DNA of 64,000 bases from Bacteroidota bacterium. GTDB taxonomy: Bacteria; Bacteroidota; Ignavibacteria; Kapaibacteriales; UBA2268. Below the pieces are notes generated by a model, which was not told where the DNA came from, made no database searches, and saw only the letters and a list, made by a program, of their open reading frames with translations. The stretch lies in the NCBI GenBank assembly GCA_029974985.1, contig JARKQC010000267.1, positions 1-64,000 on the forward strand, written 5' to 3'. Shown here piece by piece: positions 8,786 to 17,913 of this stretch. The position numbers and the translations under genes were made by a program. The stretch's first letter is position 1. Each line of letters starts with the position of its first letter.

Positions 8786-9633
8786 TTATAATATGTTTAT
8801 ATCAAATAAGAGATTTTGATTATTTATTGGTAAAAAATCTAAATAGTTCGAAATAAATAATTCTTTTCCAATTTGATTTGAATTTTGCGAAACATTACGC
8901 ATACCATAAGTTAAATTCCAAGGTATAATATTTGCAAAAGAAAATAAATCTCTAATATATTCACTATCATCATAAGTTATTAGCCAATTATGATTACATT
9001 TTTTCATAATATCAGCAAATTTAATATGATCAAAATTAATATGCATATTGCCATTTTTGCCATATAATGCAGATTTACTCGCTGAATAATATGGAGGATC
9101 AAGAAAAATAAAGACATTTTCGCCACTATCTGTAACTAATTTTTCGTAATCAAAATTAGTAATTTTAGTTTCTTCTAAAATTTTGCAAATTCAAATAATC
9201 TTTGTATGCTACTTTCTGTAAAACGTCCCTTAAAAGCATATTCACTAAAACCACCACTCAAACTTGTTCCAGAAAATGTAATTCTATTATAAATAAAAAA
9301 GGCAGCCGCTCTTTCTAAATCATTAAAATTAGTTAAATTAGTATTCATAAAATTATAAAGTTCTTTGCCGATAGAATATTCTTTTCGCCATTTATAAATT
9401 TTATCAACTAAACTATTTATATCTTTTTGAGCCATTTCCGAGAATTTGAATAATTCAAAATATAAGTCATTTATCCAAAAACGTTTGTTAGGAAAACGTT
9501 GCTTTAAATAAATAAAAATTGATCCACCACCTAAAAAAGGCTCTCTATACTCATTAAATTCTGGTATTAATGTAGAAATAATATCAACTGCTCTACTTTT
9601 ACCACCCGGATATCTTAATGGACTTTTTATCAT
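8786..9633 (-). pseudogene. Dam-family DNA adenine methylase, interrupted by a single-base frameshift
   Basis: Two adjacent frames together give one complete methylase of about 282 residues. The 5' part (9175-9633) holds SPLRYPGGKSR (SAM-binding motif I), EPFLGGGSIF and SGTSLSGGFSEYAF. After its stop the -1 frame continues with ILEETKITNFDYEKL, FIFLDPPYYSAS (catalytic DPPY) and the C-terminal third to 8786. Reading through needs one extra A in the AAAATTTT stretch at 9177-9184. The site is not a canonical slippery heptamer, so a mutation, a phase-variable state or a sequencing error are the options. An intact enzyme would methylate adenine, probably in a short palindromic site. It overlaps the small upstream gene by ATGA. 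Confidence 0.82.
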
Positions 9634-9872
9634 TTCAAATATCCAATGATTATTGTGAAATTATTTTGTTTAGCTTCATTAAATAAAGTATTAATAAATT
9701 TAATTTGATTTGTTGTAAAATTATTAATTTTGAAAAATTCACTTGTTTTATTCAAAGAATTTGTAGATTTTATTGAACTTGTTAGTTTTGATGATGTTAG
9801 TTTTAATATTATTTCGTAATCAACTTTTTTATTATCTACATATACAGCAAATAAGTTAGAATATAAGACCAT
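9630..9872 (-). CDS. Small hypothetical protein coupled to the Dam-like methylase
   Basis: 80 residues, rich in Asn, Lys, Ser and Thr, with no signal peptide or membrane segment and no family that I recognise. Its stop overlaps the start of the methylase (ATGA at 9633-9630), a sign of translational coupling, so a restriction partner, specificity helper or regulator is a natural guess. It is far shorter than any known restriction endonuclease and could be a remnant of one. The preceding 191 bp (9873-10064) contain only a short CTTATCCTAC-bearing hairpin. Confidence 0.45.
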   Translation of the reverse strand: MVLYSNLFAVYVDNKKVDYEIILKLTSSKLTSSIKSTNSLNKTSEFFKINNFTTNQIKFINTLFNEAKQNNFTIIIGYLK

Positions 9873-10064
9873 TTTTAAATCGTCAATATTTACTTAAATC
9901 TTTTCAAAAAGATTTTCAAAACAAATTTTTGTTCAATTCCAAATATAAACATTTATTAATTAATATAAACATATTTGTTTGTCTTGTTATAGAAAAATTT
10001 TACACAACTTTGAGTGTCTGTATAAGAAATCTTATCCTACTAACAATCAACTAAATTTTAATAT

Positions 10065-11528
10065 TTAATTTTCTAATAAATGATTGATTTTTTTGTTATT
10101 TTCAAAATCATAAAGGGTTTGGCGGCGTAGATTATAATAAGAAGTCCAAAAGGATTTTAAAATTTGAATATACGATTGAAATGCAGTATCTTTTTCATTT
10201 TGAGCTATAAAAAAAGAGTTCAAATCAATTTTGCCAATATAATATCTATTTATAGCAACTTCAAATCTTCGAGATGCGATGGTGTCAGCTTTTGCCGCAA
10301 TTTCAACTTGATTAATTAATTGAATCAATCTAAGCGTTTCGTATTTAACTTCTATTTCTAAATTTTTCTTTCTTAATTCAGTATTTATTTGAGTACGATT
10401 TTTTTCTTGTAAAGCGGCTTCGATTAGTGCGTTTCCTTTTCCAAATTGATATAATGGAATTTGTAGAGTAATATCAAATCGTTGTTGTTGGAGTAATTCT
10501 CTATAAGCGTTGGGCAATAAATCCGAACTATTATTTAATCCAAAAGATGCGTTCAAATTTGCACTAATAGAATTTGAGGATTCTGCGGAAAGAAGTGCAA
10601 TATCTGCTTGTAAATTTTCTATTTCGATATTTCTAAAATCGGGATTATTTTCTAATGCTTGACGAAGAGCAAATTCCTCGTTAATTTTAAGTTCAGGGAT
10701 ACTCATTGGCGGAATAAGGTTTATAATCGTATTTTTATTTAGCCCAATTGCAGTTTGAAATTCTTCGCTTTTTTGTTTATAATCAAGTAAGGCACTCTGA
10801 TATGAATTTTTTGCGTTTAGAAAAGCAAGTTCACTTTGTAATAGGTCATTTTCGGCTATTTTTCCTACTTCGAATCGTCCTTTTGAAATTGTATAAAGTG
10901 TGTCATTAACATTTACATTTTGCATCGAGTTTTTGACGTTCATTTTAGCTATATATACATCGAAAAATTTTTGAGTAACTATCATCGAAATGCTTTCAAT
11001 TTCGGAAGAATATTCTTTATCATTAATTTCCTCTTTAATATCTTGAACTTTTGATTCCCATTTTAATGAATTATATCCAAAAATTGGCTGATTGTATGAT
11101 AACATAACAGGTGTTGTTCTCCAAATGGAATAATCCCTTGTTCCGAATACATCTATTCTTGTTAAACCTGTAGATACTGTAAATTGCGAGCCGAGCGGTG
11201 CAATAACTTGGCTTAATGATAATCCTCCAGAACCAAAGTATTGACTTTGCGGCTGAAAAAGTGAACTTCCATCTGGCTGAGTAACAGAAATAATTTCTCT
11301 ACTTAGACCGGGTAATGAAGTATTAAAACTTAATTGAGGATAAAATCCAGAGTTAAAAGCCTTAATTCTATTTGTTCTTGCTCTAAAACTTGCTTTTGCC
11401 GCTTTTGCAGATGGGCTGTTTTTAATAGCGTATTCAATACATTTATTCAAATTAAAATCAATACTTTCTTCTGAAATAGCACTATTAACAACAAAAAATA
11501 TTAATAGTATATATTTTATATTTTTCAT
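10065..11528 (-). CDS. TolC-family outer-membrane efflux protein
   Basis: 487 residues with an N-terminal signal peptide (ILLIFFVVNSAIS) and the duplicated outer-membrane-efflux repeat: long coiled helices flanking short strands, with paired features such as NKCIEYAIKNSP early and LRQALENNPDFRNIEI in the second half. TolC homologues form trimeric channels that join inner-membrane pumps across the periplasm. No pump or adaptor gene is adjacent, so the partner lies elsewhere. It starts 6 bp after the marC-like gene on the same strand, suggesting cotranscription. Confidence 0.88.
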   Translation of the reverse strand: MKNIKYILLIFFVVNSAISEESIDFNLNKCIEYAIKNSPSAKAAKASFRARTNRIKAFNSGFYPQLSFNTSLPGLSREIISVTQPDGSSLFQPQSQYFGSGGLSLSQVIAPLGSQFTVSTGLTRIDVFGTRDYSIWRTTPVMLSYNQPIFGYNSLKWESKVQDIKEEINDKEYSSEIESISMIVTQKFFDVYIAKMNVKNSMQNVNVNDTLYTISKGRFEVGKIAENDLLQSELAFLNAKNSYQSALLDYKQKSEEFQTAIGLNKNTIINLIPPMSIPELKINEEFALRQALENNPDFRNIEIENLQADIALLSAESSNSISANLNASFGLNNSSDLLPNAYRELLQQQRFDITLQIPLYQFGKGNALIEAALQEKNRTQINTELRKKNLEIEVKYETLRLIQLINQVEIAAKADTIASRRFEVAINRYYIGKIDLNSFFIAQNEKDTAFQSYIQILKSFWTSYYNLRRQTLYDFENNKKINHLLEN

Positions 11529-11534
11529 AAATTT

Positions 11535-12176
11535 TTATTTAATCATTTTCGCAATATCAATAATAATTGGTTTCAACCCACTAAAAAAGAATTCAACTGC
11601 AATAACCATAACAATTAACCCCATTAGACGCATCATAACATTCTTTCCCGTATCTCCAATAATTCTCAATATTTTTGACGAGCTCGAAAGAATAATAAAA
11701 TTAAGTAAAATTACTAAAAATATTGCTGTAAATAAAACGATTTTTAATTCTAATGTATTTGAATCTTCCATTAAAACAATTGAATTTGTAATAGCACCGG
11801 GACCAGTTATCAACGGTATTGCCAGTGGAGTTATTGATATGTCATTAACATAAGATCTTACCTCTGACTCATTTAATTTTACTTTTACAAGTCGAGCTTG
11901 CAACATATCCATACCCATAAGAAAAAATATTATTCCACCTACGATTCTAAAGCTATTAACAGAAATTCCAAATAGTTTGAACATCAACTGCCCTGTAAAA
12001 GCAAATAAAATAAGTGTTGAAAATGCAACGATACTTGCTTTACGTAAAGTGCGTTTAGCATCGTCTTTATTCAAATCTCTTGTCATTGCCATATATACGG
12101 GCATTATACTAAATGGATTTATTAAAGAAATAAACGAAGTAAAGTATAAAATACCAGTTGTTATAAGTTCATTCAT
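11535..12176 (-). CDS. MarC-family integral membrane protein
   Basis: 213 residues with about six hydrophobic helices. Family hallmarks are the N-terminal FISLINPFSIMPVYMAMT, the GGIIFFLMGMDML segment, and PLAIPLITGPGAITNSIVLM in the middle. The MarC family (UPF0056) was named for its place in the E. coli mar locus, but its transport function is unproven. It is upstream of and 6 bp from the TolC-like gene. A link to efflux is suggested by position only. Confidence 0.9.
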   Translation of the reverse strand: MNELITTGILYFTSFISLINPFSIMPVYMAMTRDLNKDDAKRTLRKASIVAFSTLILFAFTGQLMFKLFGISVNSFRIVGGIIFFLMGMDMLQARLVKVKLNESEVRSYVNDISITPLAIPLITGPGAITNSIVLMEDSNTLELKIVLFTAIFLVILLNFIILSSSSKILRIIGDTGKNVMMRLMGLIVMVIAVEFFFSGLKPIIIDIAKMIK

Positions 12177-12336
12177 ACATCAAAAAAAATAAATTAATAA
12201 TTGTTCATTTCAATATTTATTAATTACGATATAATAGCATAATTAATTTTAAATAATTTTTAAAAAAAATAATTATATTTAAGTTTTTAAATTATATTAT
12301 GATATAAAATTAATTTTATTAATCATTATTTTTATT

Positions 12337-12344
12337 TAATTTTG
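12337..12344 (+). promoter_or_regulatory. Possible -7 element (TAATTTTG) of the response-regulator gene
   Basis: Matches TAnnTTTG 41 bp ahead of the ATG at 12386. No TTTG lies at the expected -33 distance, and the region is extremely AT-rich, so this is a weak call. Confidence 0.25.
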
Positions 12345-12385
12345 TATTCTTTTTTACTAGAATAAATGAACATTAATATTTCATT

Positions 12386-13606
12386 ATGGATAAAAGAATA
12401 ATTTTTTATATTATTGATGATGATGAAAATCTTTCAGATACTTTACAGAAATTAATTTTGAAAGTATTCCCTACAATGTATGTTAAAAAATTTAAAGATG
12501 GTTTTTCTGCAATTAAAGCTTTGGAAAGAGAAAAGTTAGAAGTTGTAATTATTTGCGAATATGATTTACAGAATTTTAATGGTCTATTGATATTAAAAAA
12601 AATTAGGTCATTTGAACAATATAAAGACTCTTACTTTATGATGATGTCATCTAATAACGATAGAGAAATATTAGTTAAATCTGTTCAGTATGGAGTTGAT
12701 GATTTTATAAACAAACCATTTTCCTTAGATCAGTTTTTTCTGAAATTAAAAACTTCATCTAGAATACTTAATTATCAAAACAAATTATTTCATCTTAATA
12801 ATGAATTAAAAATAGTTCAAGGAGAGCTTAATAATTATAACAATAAAATTAGAGAATTATTTTCTAATATCCAACATTTAAGATTCCCCGAAAAAGAAAA
12901 AGAAATAAATAGAATTGTGTCTGTTGTAAATTTTATTGCTAAACAATTAACTAATGATAGCGAGGAACTTAATCAAATTGAATTAGCAACAAAAATTTGT
13001 TTTTTACCTAAAGTATTATTCAAAGATAAACTTGCAGAATTGCCGATTATGATTAATGGTATCGTAGAAAATCAAAATATGATGACTTATATAGAATATG
13101 TCAAAGCATTTTTTGCAGAATTACAAGGTTTTGAGCAAACAATGGATATTTTATCAAAAGTTTATGAGAATTTTGATGGTTCGGGCATACCTAATAAATT
13201 AAAATCTTGGGAAATTCCTCTTGGTTCAAGAATTTTAAGAGTCGCAATTGAGTTTGAATTTCAATATAGTCGTAATCCTAAATTATTAGAAAAAATTATT
13301 CCCAGTCTTTGGACTGAAATTAATCATTTATATGATTTTCGTATTTTAGCATTTTTTGACCAATATCTTGCTATTTTGAATTCTCAGAATTACCCTGGTA
13401 AACGTGCTTCCGAGATTGCGATTAATCCATTCACACTTAAAAAAGGGACAATGCTATCTCGAGATATTATTACTATTTCAGGATTAAAACTACTTAGTGC
13501 AGGAACTAAACTTGACGATGATTCCATAAAGAAAATTCAAGATGCTAAAACAAATAACTCATATATAGGTCAAGTATTTGCAAAGATTGAAACTGTTCCT
13601 GTTTAG
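12386..13606 (+). CDS. Response-regulator-like protein with degenerate receiver and degenerate HD-GYP domain
   Basis: 406 residues. Residues 1-125 are a receiver domain with the acidic pocket DDD (11-13), Ser88-Ser89 and Lys110 in place, but Glu58 stands where the phosphoaccepting Asp should be (IICEYDLQNFNG aligned to xxxDxxMPxMDG). Residues ~170-300 resemble HD-GYP: FDGSGIP (263-269) and EIPLGSRILRV are recognisable, but the HD pair and the HHE before the GYP loop are gone. The C-terminus (LKKGTMLSRDI, GLKLLSAGTKL) is the segment that often follows such domains. HD-GYP proteins hydrolyse cyclic di-GMP; this one probably cannot, and may act as a constitutive or ligand-binding regulator. Monocistronic; convergent with the next gene. 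Confidence 0.8.
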   Translation: MDKRIIFYIIDDDENLSDTLQKLILKVFPTMYVKKFKDGFSAIKALEREKLEVVIICEYDLQNFNGLLILKKIRSFEQYKDSYFMMMSSNNDREILVKSVQYGVDDFINKPFSLDQFFLKLKTSSRILNYQNKLFHLNNELKIVQGELNNYNNKIRELFSNIQHLRFPEKEKEINRIVSVVNFIAKQLTNDSEELNQIELATKICFLPKVLFKDKLAELPIMINGIVENQNMMTYIEYVKAFFAELQGFEQTMDILSKVYENFDGSGIPNKLKSWEIPLGSRILRVAIEFEFQYSRNPKLLEKIIPSLWTEINHLYDFRILAFFDQYLAILNSQNYPGKRASEIAINPFTLKKGTMLSRDIITISGLKLLSAGTKLDDDSIKKIQDAKTNNSYIGQVFAKIETVPV

Positions 13607-13629
13607 AAATAAAATAATTTAATATTTTT

Positions 13630-16470
13630 TTAATTATTAATTTCAGCAATTTGTTTTTCGGCTTCGATAAAATCTGGTTTAAGTTTAATTGCAAACTCAA
13701 ACATTTTTATTGCATCATCAATAAAGTCATTATATTTAAAACATAATCCCGCACCATAACAAGCATAAGCATTATAATTATTAAAATTTAATGCCGTAGT
13801 ATAAAGTGTATGGGCCGCTTCAATATCATTTAAAGCTAATAATAAATCTGCATTTAATACTAATAAATCATCGAGATTATGCCCTAAATTGCTTTCATAT
13901 TTATAATTCTTCCAATTATCCATTAATGAAGATAATAAATTGAGAGCTTCAATATTATTATTTGAATTAGCTTCTAAAATAATTTTTAAATAAATTGTAT
14001 CGGGATGATTAAAGTATAATTTTTGAATTGTATCAAGAATTTCTTCGGCAGCAAAAATTTCATTTTTATTTATCAGGATTGCTGTAATACGATGTAATGC
14101 CAACAACATATATCGTTTATCAATATTATTTTTTATTGAATCTCTAAATAAATTGATAGTTTCATCATATTTTTTTTCAATATAACTTTGTTCAGCATAA
14201 CCAAATATTATTGCATCATCATAATTTGCTGTAAAATTATTCTCTCGGGTAGAAGACATTTTAGTTCCATATAAGTAATCAAGCCTTCTTAAAATTTTAA
14301 TCGAAGAGTTTTCCCAAGTCCATTTTGTACGAGAATATGCTGATGCGAGCATACCCATACTTTTAATATTCGATGGATTATTATAATAATATAGAAGCAA
14401 ATCATTTAAATCATCTTTGGATGGCTCTAAAATTTCTATATTCGATTGCATTTCTTTGCCATCAATGTAATTACTAATTATTTTACTTTCTGTTTCAATA
14501 AAACTTGTAAAGGCTTCTTCGAGAAAATCATCGGCGGCTCCGCCTCGACTTGCAATCACTGGTAATCCACAAGCCATAGCTTCGAGCAGAGCAATTCCCA
14601 TAGAAATTGAGCGATAAGGCGATACGATAATATCACAAGCCCTATACAAAGAGGCCATTTCGCTTTGTGATAGTTTATTATCTATATAAATGATTTCTGG
14701 AGTATTAAATTGTAGCTTCTTATCATTTATTAACAATTTTGCATTAGTTGTTTCTGATAAATTAGTATTAATATTCTCTTTAATTACTAAACATACATCA
14801 TCTTCTTGGTTAAATAATTTAGTGTAGGTTTCAAGAAGAATATCAAACCCTTTACGATTATTTGTTGGTCCAACAAATAAGAATTTTAATTTTTTATTTG
14901 TATTCAGATAAAATTTTTCACCAAAAGGTGTGAAAATATCGGGATTAATACCGATTGGTACTACTTGAACTTTATTAAAATCAACTCCTGAGTCAATAAT
15001 TGCTTTTCTACTAAAAAATGATGGTGTCCAAATTTCATCACATTGCGAAAGTATTGCTTTGTCTTCTTTTGTAATAGATGAATATTCGCTTTTGTGCATT
15101 ATAATCCACTTTGCACCTTTTGGAGCTTCGCTTTTTAATGGTTTTTGATTTCTTACCCAAGCATAAGGCAACTTTGCAATTTCAGGCTGAACATCTTTTT
15201 TTCTACGTATATCATTATCTAACAAACTAATATAAGCATCATTTTTATTAAAATCTAAATCATCTTTCTCATAAGGAATAATTGTTAAATCAGCGACTCC
15301 CGACTCAATAATCTTATTAGAAATTTCACGATTTATAGTTGCTAATGGATTATAAATAAATTGTGAGCCTTCCCATACTATATTTATTGATGGATTATAA
15401 TATTTAGTTTTCGTCTCTAAATTTAATTCATTATATAAATCAAATCTATTTTCATTGTTATTTTGATTAATTGTTGTTTCTTGCGGGCTATCAAAATTAA
15501 AATTTATGATTTCTTCGAGTAAATTATTTTCATTTTCTTGTTTAATTTTGTTTTCTTTCTTTTCTACTAATTCTTCATCAAAATTAAAATTCAATATTTT
15601 ATCTAATAGATTTGTATCTTCTTCAATACTTTGAGTATTTTGGATGGATAAATCACTTTCAAAATTGAAATTCATTACTTCGTTTAGTAATGTTTCATCA
15701 TTGGATTTTATTTCTTTTTGTTCATCAATCTTAAAGTCATCATTAATATCAAAATTAACTACTTCGTTTAGTAATGCTAAGTCAAGAGTATCTGCATGTT
15801 TATTAGTAGTAATTACTTCATTAAATAAATCAAAATCAAAATCACTTTCTTTGTTTATTTCTTCTTTTTCTATATCAAAATTAATTCCTTTAAATAAATC
15901 GTCTTCATTTTTATTATCATCTTCAAAATTGAATTCGTGCATATTACCAATTTCAGCAATATTCGTTTTTTTTAAAGTAGCTTTTATAGTGCTTCTATAA
16001 TCTTGAATAATCATATTATCATCATATTCAAAAGTAAGAATTTCGAAATTATTATCCTCAAGAATTGAGAAAATATAATTTTTACTTATAATTGATTTGA
16101 AATGACAATATTCTGAAAAAATTAGATTGTTTAATTGTTTTAGTGAAATTGCAGAATTTTGATATTGAACAATCAAGTTATCAAAATCTATTAAATTTAT
16201 AGTTAAAATACCATCATTAGCAATAATTCGTTTTATTTCAGCAAAAAATTGTTTTATTTCTGAATATTCGAGCTGATAAATAGCTGAATTTATAATAATT
16301 TCACATATAGAATTATCATTATATGGTAATTTAAGATAATTATAATTTTTTATCTGACTATCTTTTTGAAAAATATCAATATTCTCATAACCATCTAAAA
16401 TTATATCACTGCAACCAATATGAATTTTTTTCTTTTCAAATTCATTAGCTAAATAATTATTATGTGCCAT
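13630..16470 (-). CDS. Large multidomain glycosyltransferase: methyltransferase-like N-terminus, repeat linker, GT4 domain, TPR C-terminus
   Basis: 946 residues. Residues 14-160 resemble a SAM-methyltransferase-type fold (IHIGCSDIILDGYENIDIF, EIKRIIANDGILTI), as in predicted SAM methyltransferases of polysaccharide clusters, but with a weak glycine loop. Residues ~190-350 are an acidic linker with about seven copies of a short motif of type LLNEVxNFNF. Residues ~360-690 are a GT-B glycosyltransferase (FLFVGPTNNRKGFDILLETY, ACDIIVSPY, IALLEAMACGLPVIAS). The first Glu of the EX7E motif appears replaced (Ile622 before Glu630). The last ~230 residues are TPR-like helices. Likely a cytoplasmic enzyme for surface polysaccharide or protein glycosylation; the substrate is unknown. 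Confidence 0.78.
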   Translation of the reverse strand: MAHNNYLANEFEKKKIHIGCSDIILDGYENIDIFQKDSQIKNYNYLKLPYNDNSICEIIINSAIYQLEYSEIKQFFAEIKRIIANDGILTINLIDFDNLIVQYQNSAISLKQLNNLIFSEYCHFKSIISKNYIFSILEDNNFEILTFEYDDNMIIQDYRSTIKATLKKTNIAEIGNMHEFNFEDDNKNEDDLFKGINFDIEKEEINKESDFDFDLFNEVITTNKHADTLDLALLNEVVNFDINDDFKIDEQKEIKSNDETLLNEVMNFNFESDLSIQNTQSIEEDTNLLDKILNFNFDEELVEKKENKIKQENENNLLEEIINFNFDSPQETTINQNNNENRFDLYNELNLETKTKYYNPSINIVWEGSQFIYNPLATINREISNKIIESGVADLTIIPYEKDDLDFNKNDAYISLLDNDIRRKKDVQPEIAKLPYAWVRNQKPLKSEAPKGAKWIIMHKSEYSSITKEDKAILSQCDEIWTPSFFSRKAIIDSGVDFNKVQVVPIGINPDIFTPFGEKFYLNTNKKLKFLFVGPTNNRKGFDILLETYTKLFNQEDDVCLVIKENINTNLSETTNAKLLINDKKLQFNTPEIIYIDNKLSQSEMASLYRACDIIVSPYRSISMGIALLEAMACGLPVIASRGGAADDFLEEAFTSFIETESKIISNYIDGKEMQSNIEILEPSKDDLNDLLLYYYNNPSNIKSMGMLASAYSRTKWTWENSSIKILRRLDYLYGTKMSSTRENNFTANYDDAIIFGYAEQSYIEKKYDETINLFRDSIKNNIDKRYMLLALHRITAILINKNEIFAAEEILDTIQKLYFNHPDTIYLKIILEANSNNNIEALNLLSSLMDNWKNYKYESNLGHNLDDLLVLNADLLLALNDIEAAHTLYTTALNFNNYNAYACYGAGLCFKYNDFIDDAIKMFEFAIKLKPDFIEAEKQIAEINN
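15420..15897 (-). repeat. In-gene ~28-residue acidic repeats in the glycosyltransferase linker
   Basis: Motif copies begin near residues 192, 215, 233, 261, 288, 317 and 344; the best four (LLNEVVNFD, LLNEVMNFN, LLDKILNFN, LLEEIINFN) are spaced 27-29 residues apart. The intervening residues are Asp/Glu/Asn/Lys-rich and look disordered. Confidence 0.75.
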
Positions 16471-16581
16471 AACATCCTATTCTATAATTAAAATTATAAT
16501 AAGTATAAAAATACTAACAAATTAAATGCCAATCAATTAAATATATTTTAAAAAACGTATTTAAATGGAAAATAAAAATAA

Positions 16582-17196
16582 TTAACCACTAAATCTATCA
16601 CCAGCGTCTCCGAGACCGGGCAAAATATATTTATTTTCATTTAATTCTCTATCTAAAACAGCTGTTATGATTTTTGTATCTGGGAATTCTGTTCTAATTT
16701 TTTCGATTCCTTCGGGTGCAGATATAATTGATACAATTGTAACATTACTAATTCCATCAAGTTGCAATTTATTTAGGGCAGTGCAAGTTGATATCCCCGT
16801 AGCTATCATCATTTCGAGAATAATTATTTTATCGTCTGGCTCTATTTGTGGAATTGAATAATAATATTCTTCTGCTAAAAATGTTTTTTCATTACGTCTC
16901 ATTCCCACATATCCAAAAATTGCATTAGGATATATTTCTTGGAATGCACTTAGCAAACCAATACCTGCTCTAATAATTGGAATTATAATAAGTTTTCCTT
17001 TAATTTTTATAGCATTAGTAGATTCTAATGGCGTTTGGACAGTAATTTCCTCGCATAATAGTTCTTTTGTACTTTCAATAGCTAAATGCAAGCCTATTCT
17101 ATGGCTTGCATTTCTAAATTGTTCTGTATTTGTGTTACTATCTCTAAGAATTCTTAAATCATTTTGAACTAATGGATGTTCAAGAATTTTTATCAT
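16582..17196 (-). CDS. upp: Uracil phosphoribosyltransferase (divergent)
   Basis: 204 residues, slightly shorter than usual. It makes UMP from uracil and PRPP in pyrimidine salvage. The C-terminal uracil-binding signature YILPGLGDAGDRFSG is intact, as are the IIRAGIG loop and VGMRRNEKT. The PRPP-binding segment reads LEMMIATGIST where family members have DPMLATGGS, so the first acidic residue is Glu and the Pro is Met: still plausible but unusual. It is the last gene of the minus-strand run from dnaX, 12 bp after the tatD composite. Confidence 0.88.
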   Translation of the reverse strand: MIKILEHPLVQNDLRILRDSNTNTEQFRNASHRIGLHLAIESTKELLCEEITVQTPLESTNAIKIKGKLIIIPIIRAGIGLLSAFQEIYPNAIFGYVGMRRNEKTFLAEEYYYSIPQIEPDDKIIILEMMIATGISTCTALNKLQLDGISNVTIVSIISAPEGIEKIRTEFPDTKIITAVLDRELNENKYILPGLGDAGDRFSG

Positions 17197-17208
17197 ATAA
17201 ATATTTCC

Positions 17209-17913
17209 TTAAAACTCTGGATAGAAGAGTAAATTAATTCTTGGTATTGAGAAAAAAGTTGTAACATCAACAGGCTTACCTTGTTGCTCGAGTGGATTAT
17301 TAATTCTAAAATCATAATCATAATGTTGCGAGCCGAGCATAAAATCAAGTTTCCACTCCGCAGATAATACGATTAATCCCGCATTTGAAATCGGCAAATT
17401 GAAATAAAAACCAAGTCCTGTATTTATTCCCAAGCTATTACGTTCTTCGAGACCACCTCCGGGTACACCATAGGTGTTTAATAATATTGAAGGTCCAACA
17501 AAACCATAAACATTAATCTTTCCGTGTGGATTTGCAATAAAATTTGCTGTCAATTCGATATGTCTATATGTATCTGGCTGTAAATCTGGGAATTTTTCTT
17601 GTTTTTTCCTATTTTGAGAATATACATAGCTAGCACTTATAATTAAGTAATCCATTGGACCATAATGAACTGTCCCTCCTATAGCAAGCAAACCCTCGTA
17701 AGACACGGTATTAGGATTTGGAATAAATGATTCAACTATTGTATTTGTCCCTATAACTGGTCCAAAACCTAAGAACTTATTATATGTATCTTGATAAGCA
17801 TCTTCATTATAATATTGTTCTTCGTTTTGAGAAAAAGCTAATATTGGAAATAATGCTATAATCAATATCATATTTAAAATACCGAATAATTTTTTTGCAT
17901 TATTATTTGTCAT
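17209..17913 (-). CDS. Putative outer-membrane barrel protein from an internal start within the tatD frame
   Basis: Proposed nested product of 234 residues beginning MTNNNAKKLFGILNM. Its two lysines followed by a hydrophobic core and AFSQ make a classical signal peptide, although these residues are also the TatD C-terminus. GAGG lies 8 nt before the ATG. The mature part has repeated glycines and alternating aromatic strands (YVYSQNRK, GFVGPSILL, GLGFYFNLPI, LSAEWKLDF) and ends with Phe, as barrel proteins do. I do not recognise a family beyond an outer-membrane barrel. The alternative is a genuine fusion or a lost stop codon. Confidence 0.5.
   Translation of the reverse strand: MTNNNAKKLFGILNMILIIALFPILAFSQNEEQYYNEDAYQDTYNKFLGFGPVIGTNTIVESFIPNPNTVSYEGLLAIGGTVHYGPMDYLIISASYVYSQNRKKQEKFPDLQPDTYRHIELTANFIANPHGKINVYGFVGPSILLNTYGVPGGGLEERNSLGINTGLGFYFNLPISNAGLIVLSAEWKLDFMLGSQHYDYDFRINNPLEQQGKPVDVTTFFSIPRINLLFYPEF

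Noticed and set aside
9177..9184. Programmed -1 frameshift in the Dam-like methylase
   Set aside because: AAAATTTT read as A-AAA-TTT is not a good slippery heptamer because the A-site codon would mispair after slipping; a plain indel fits better.
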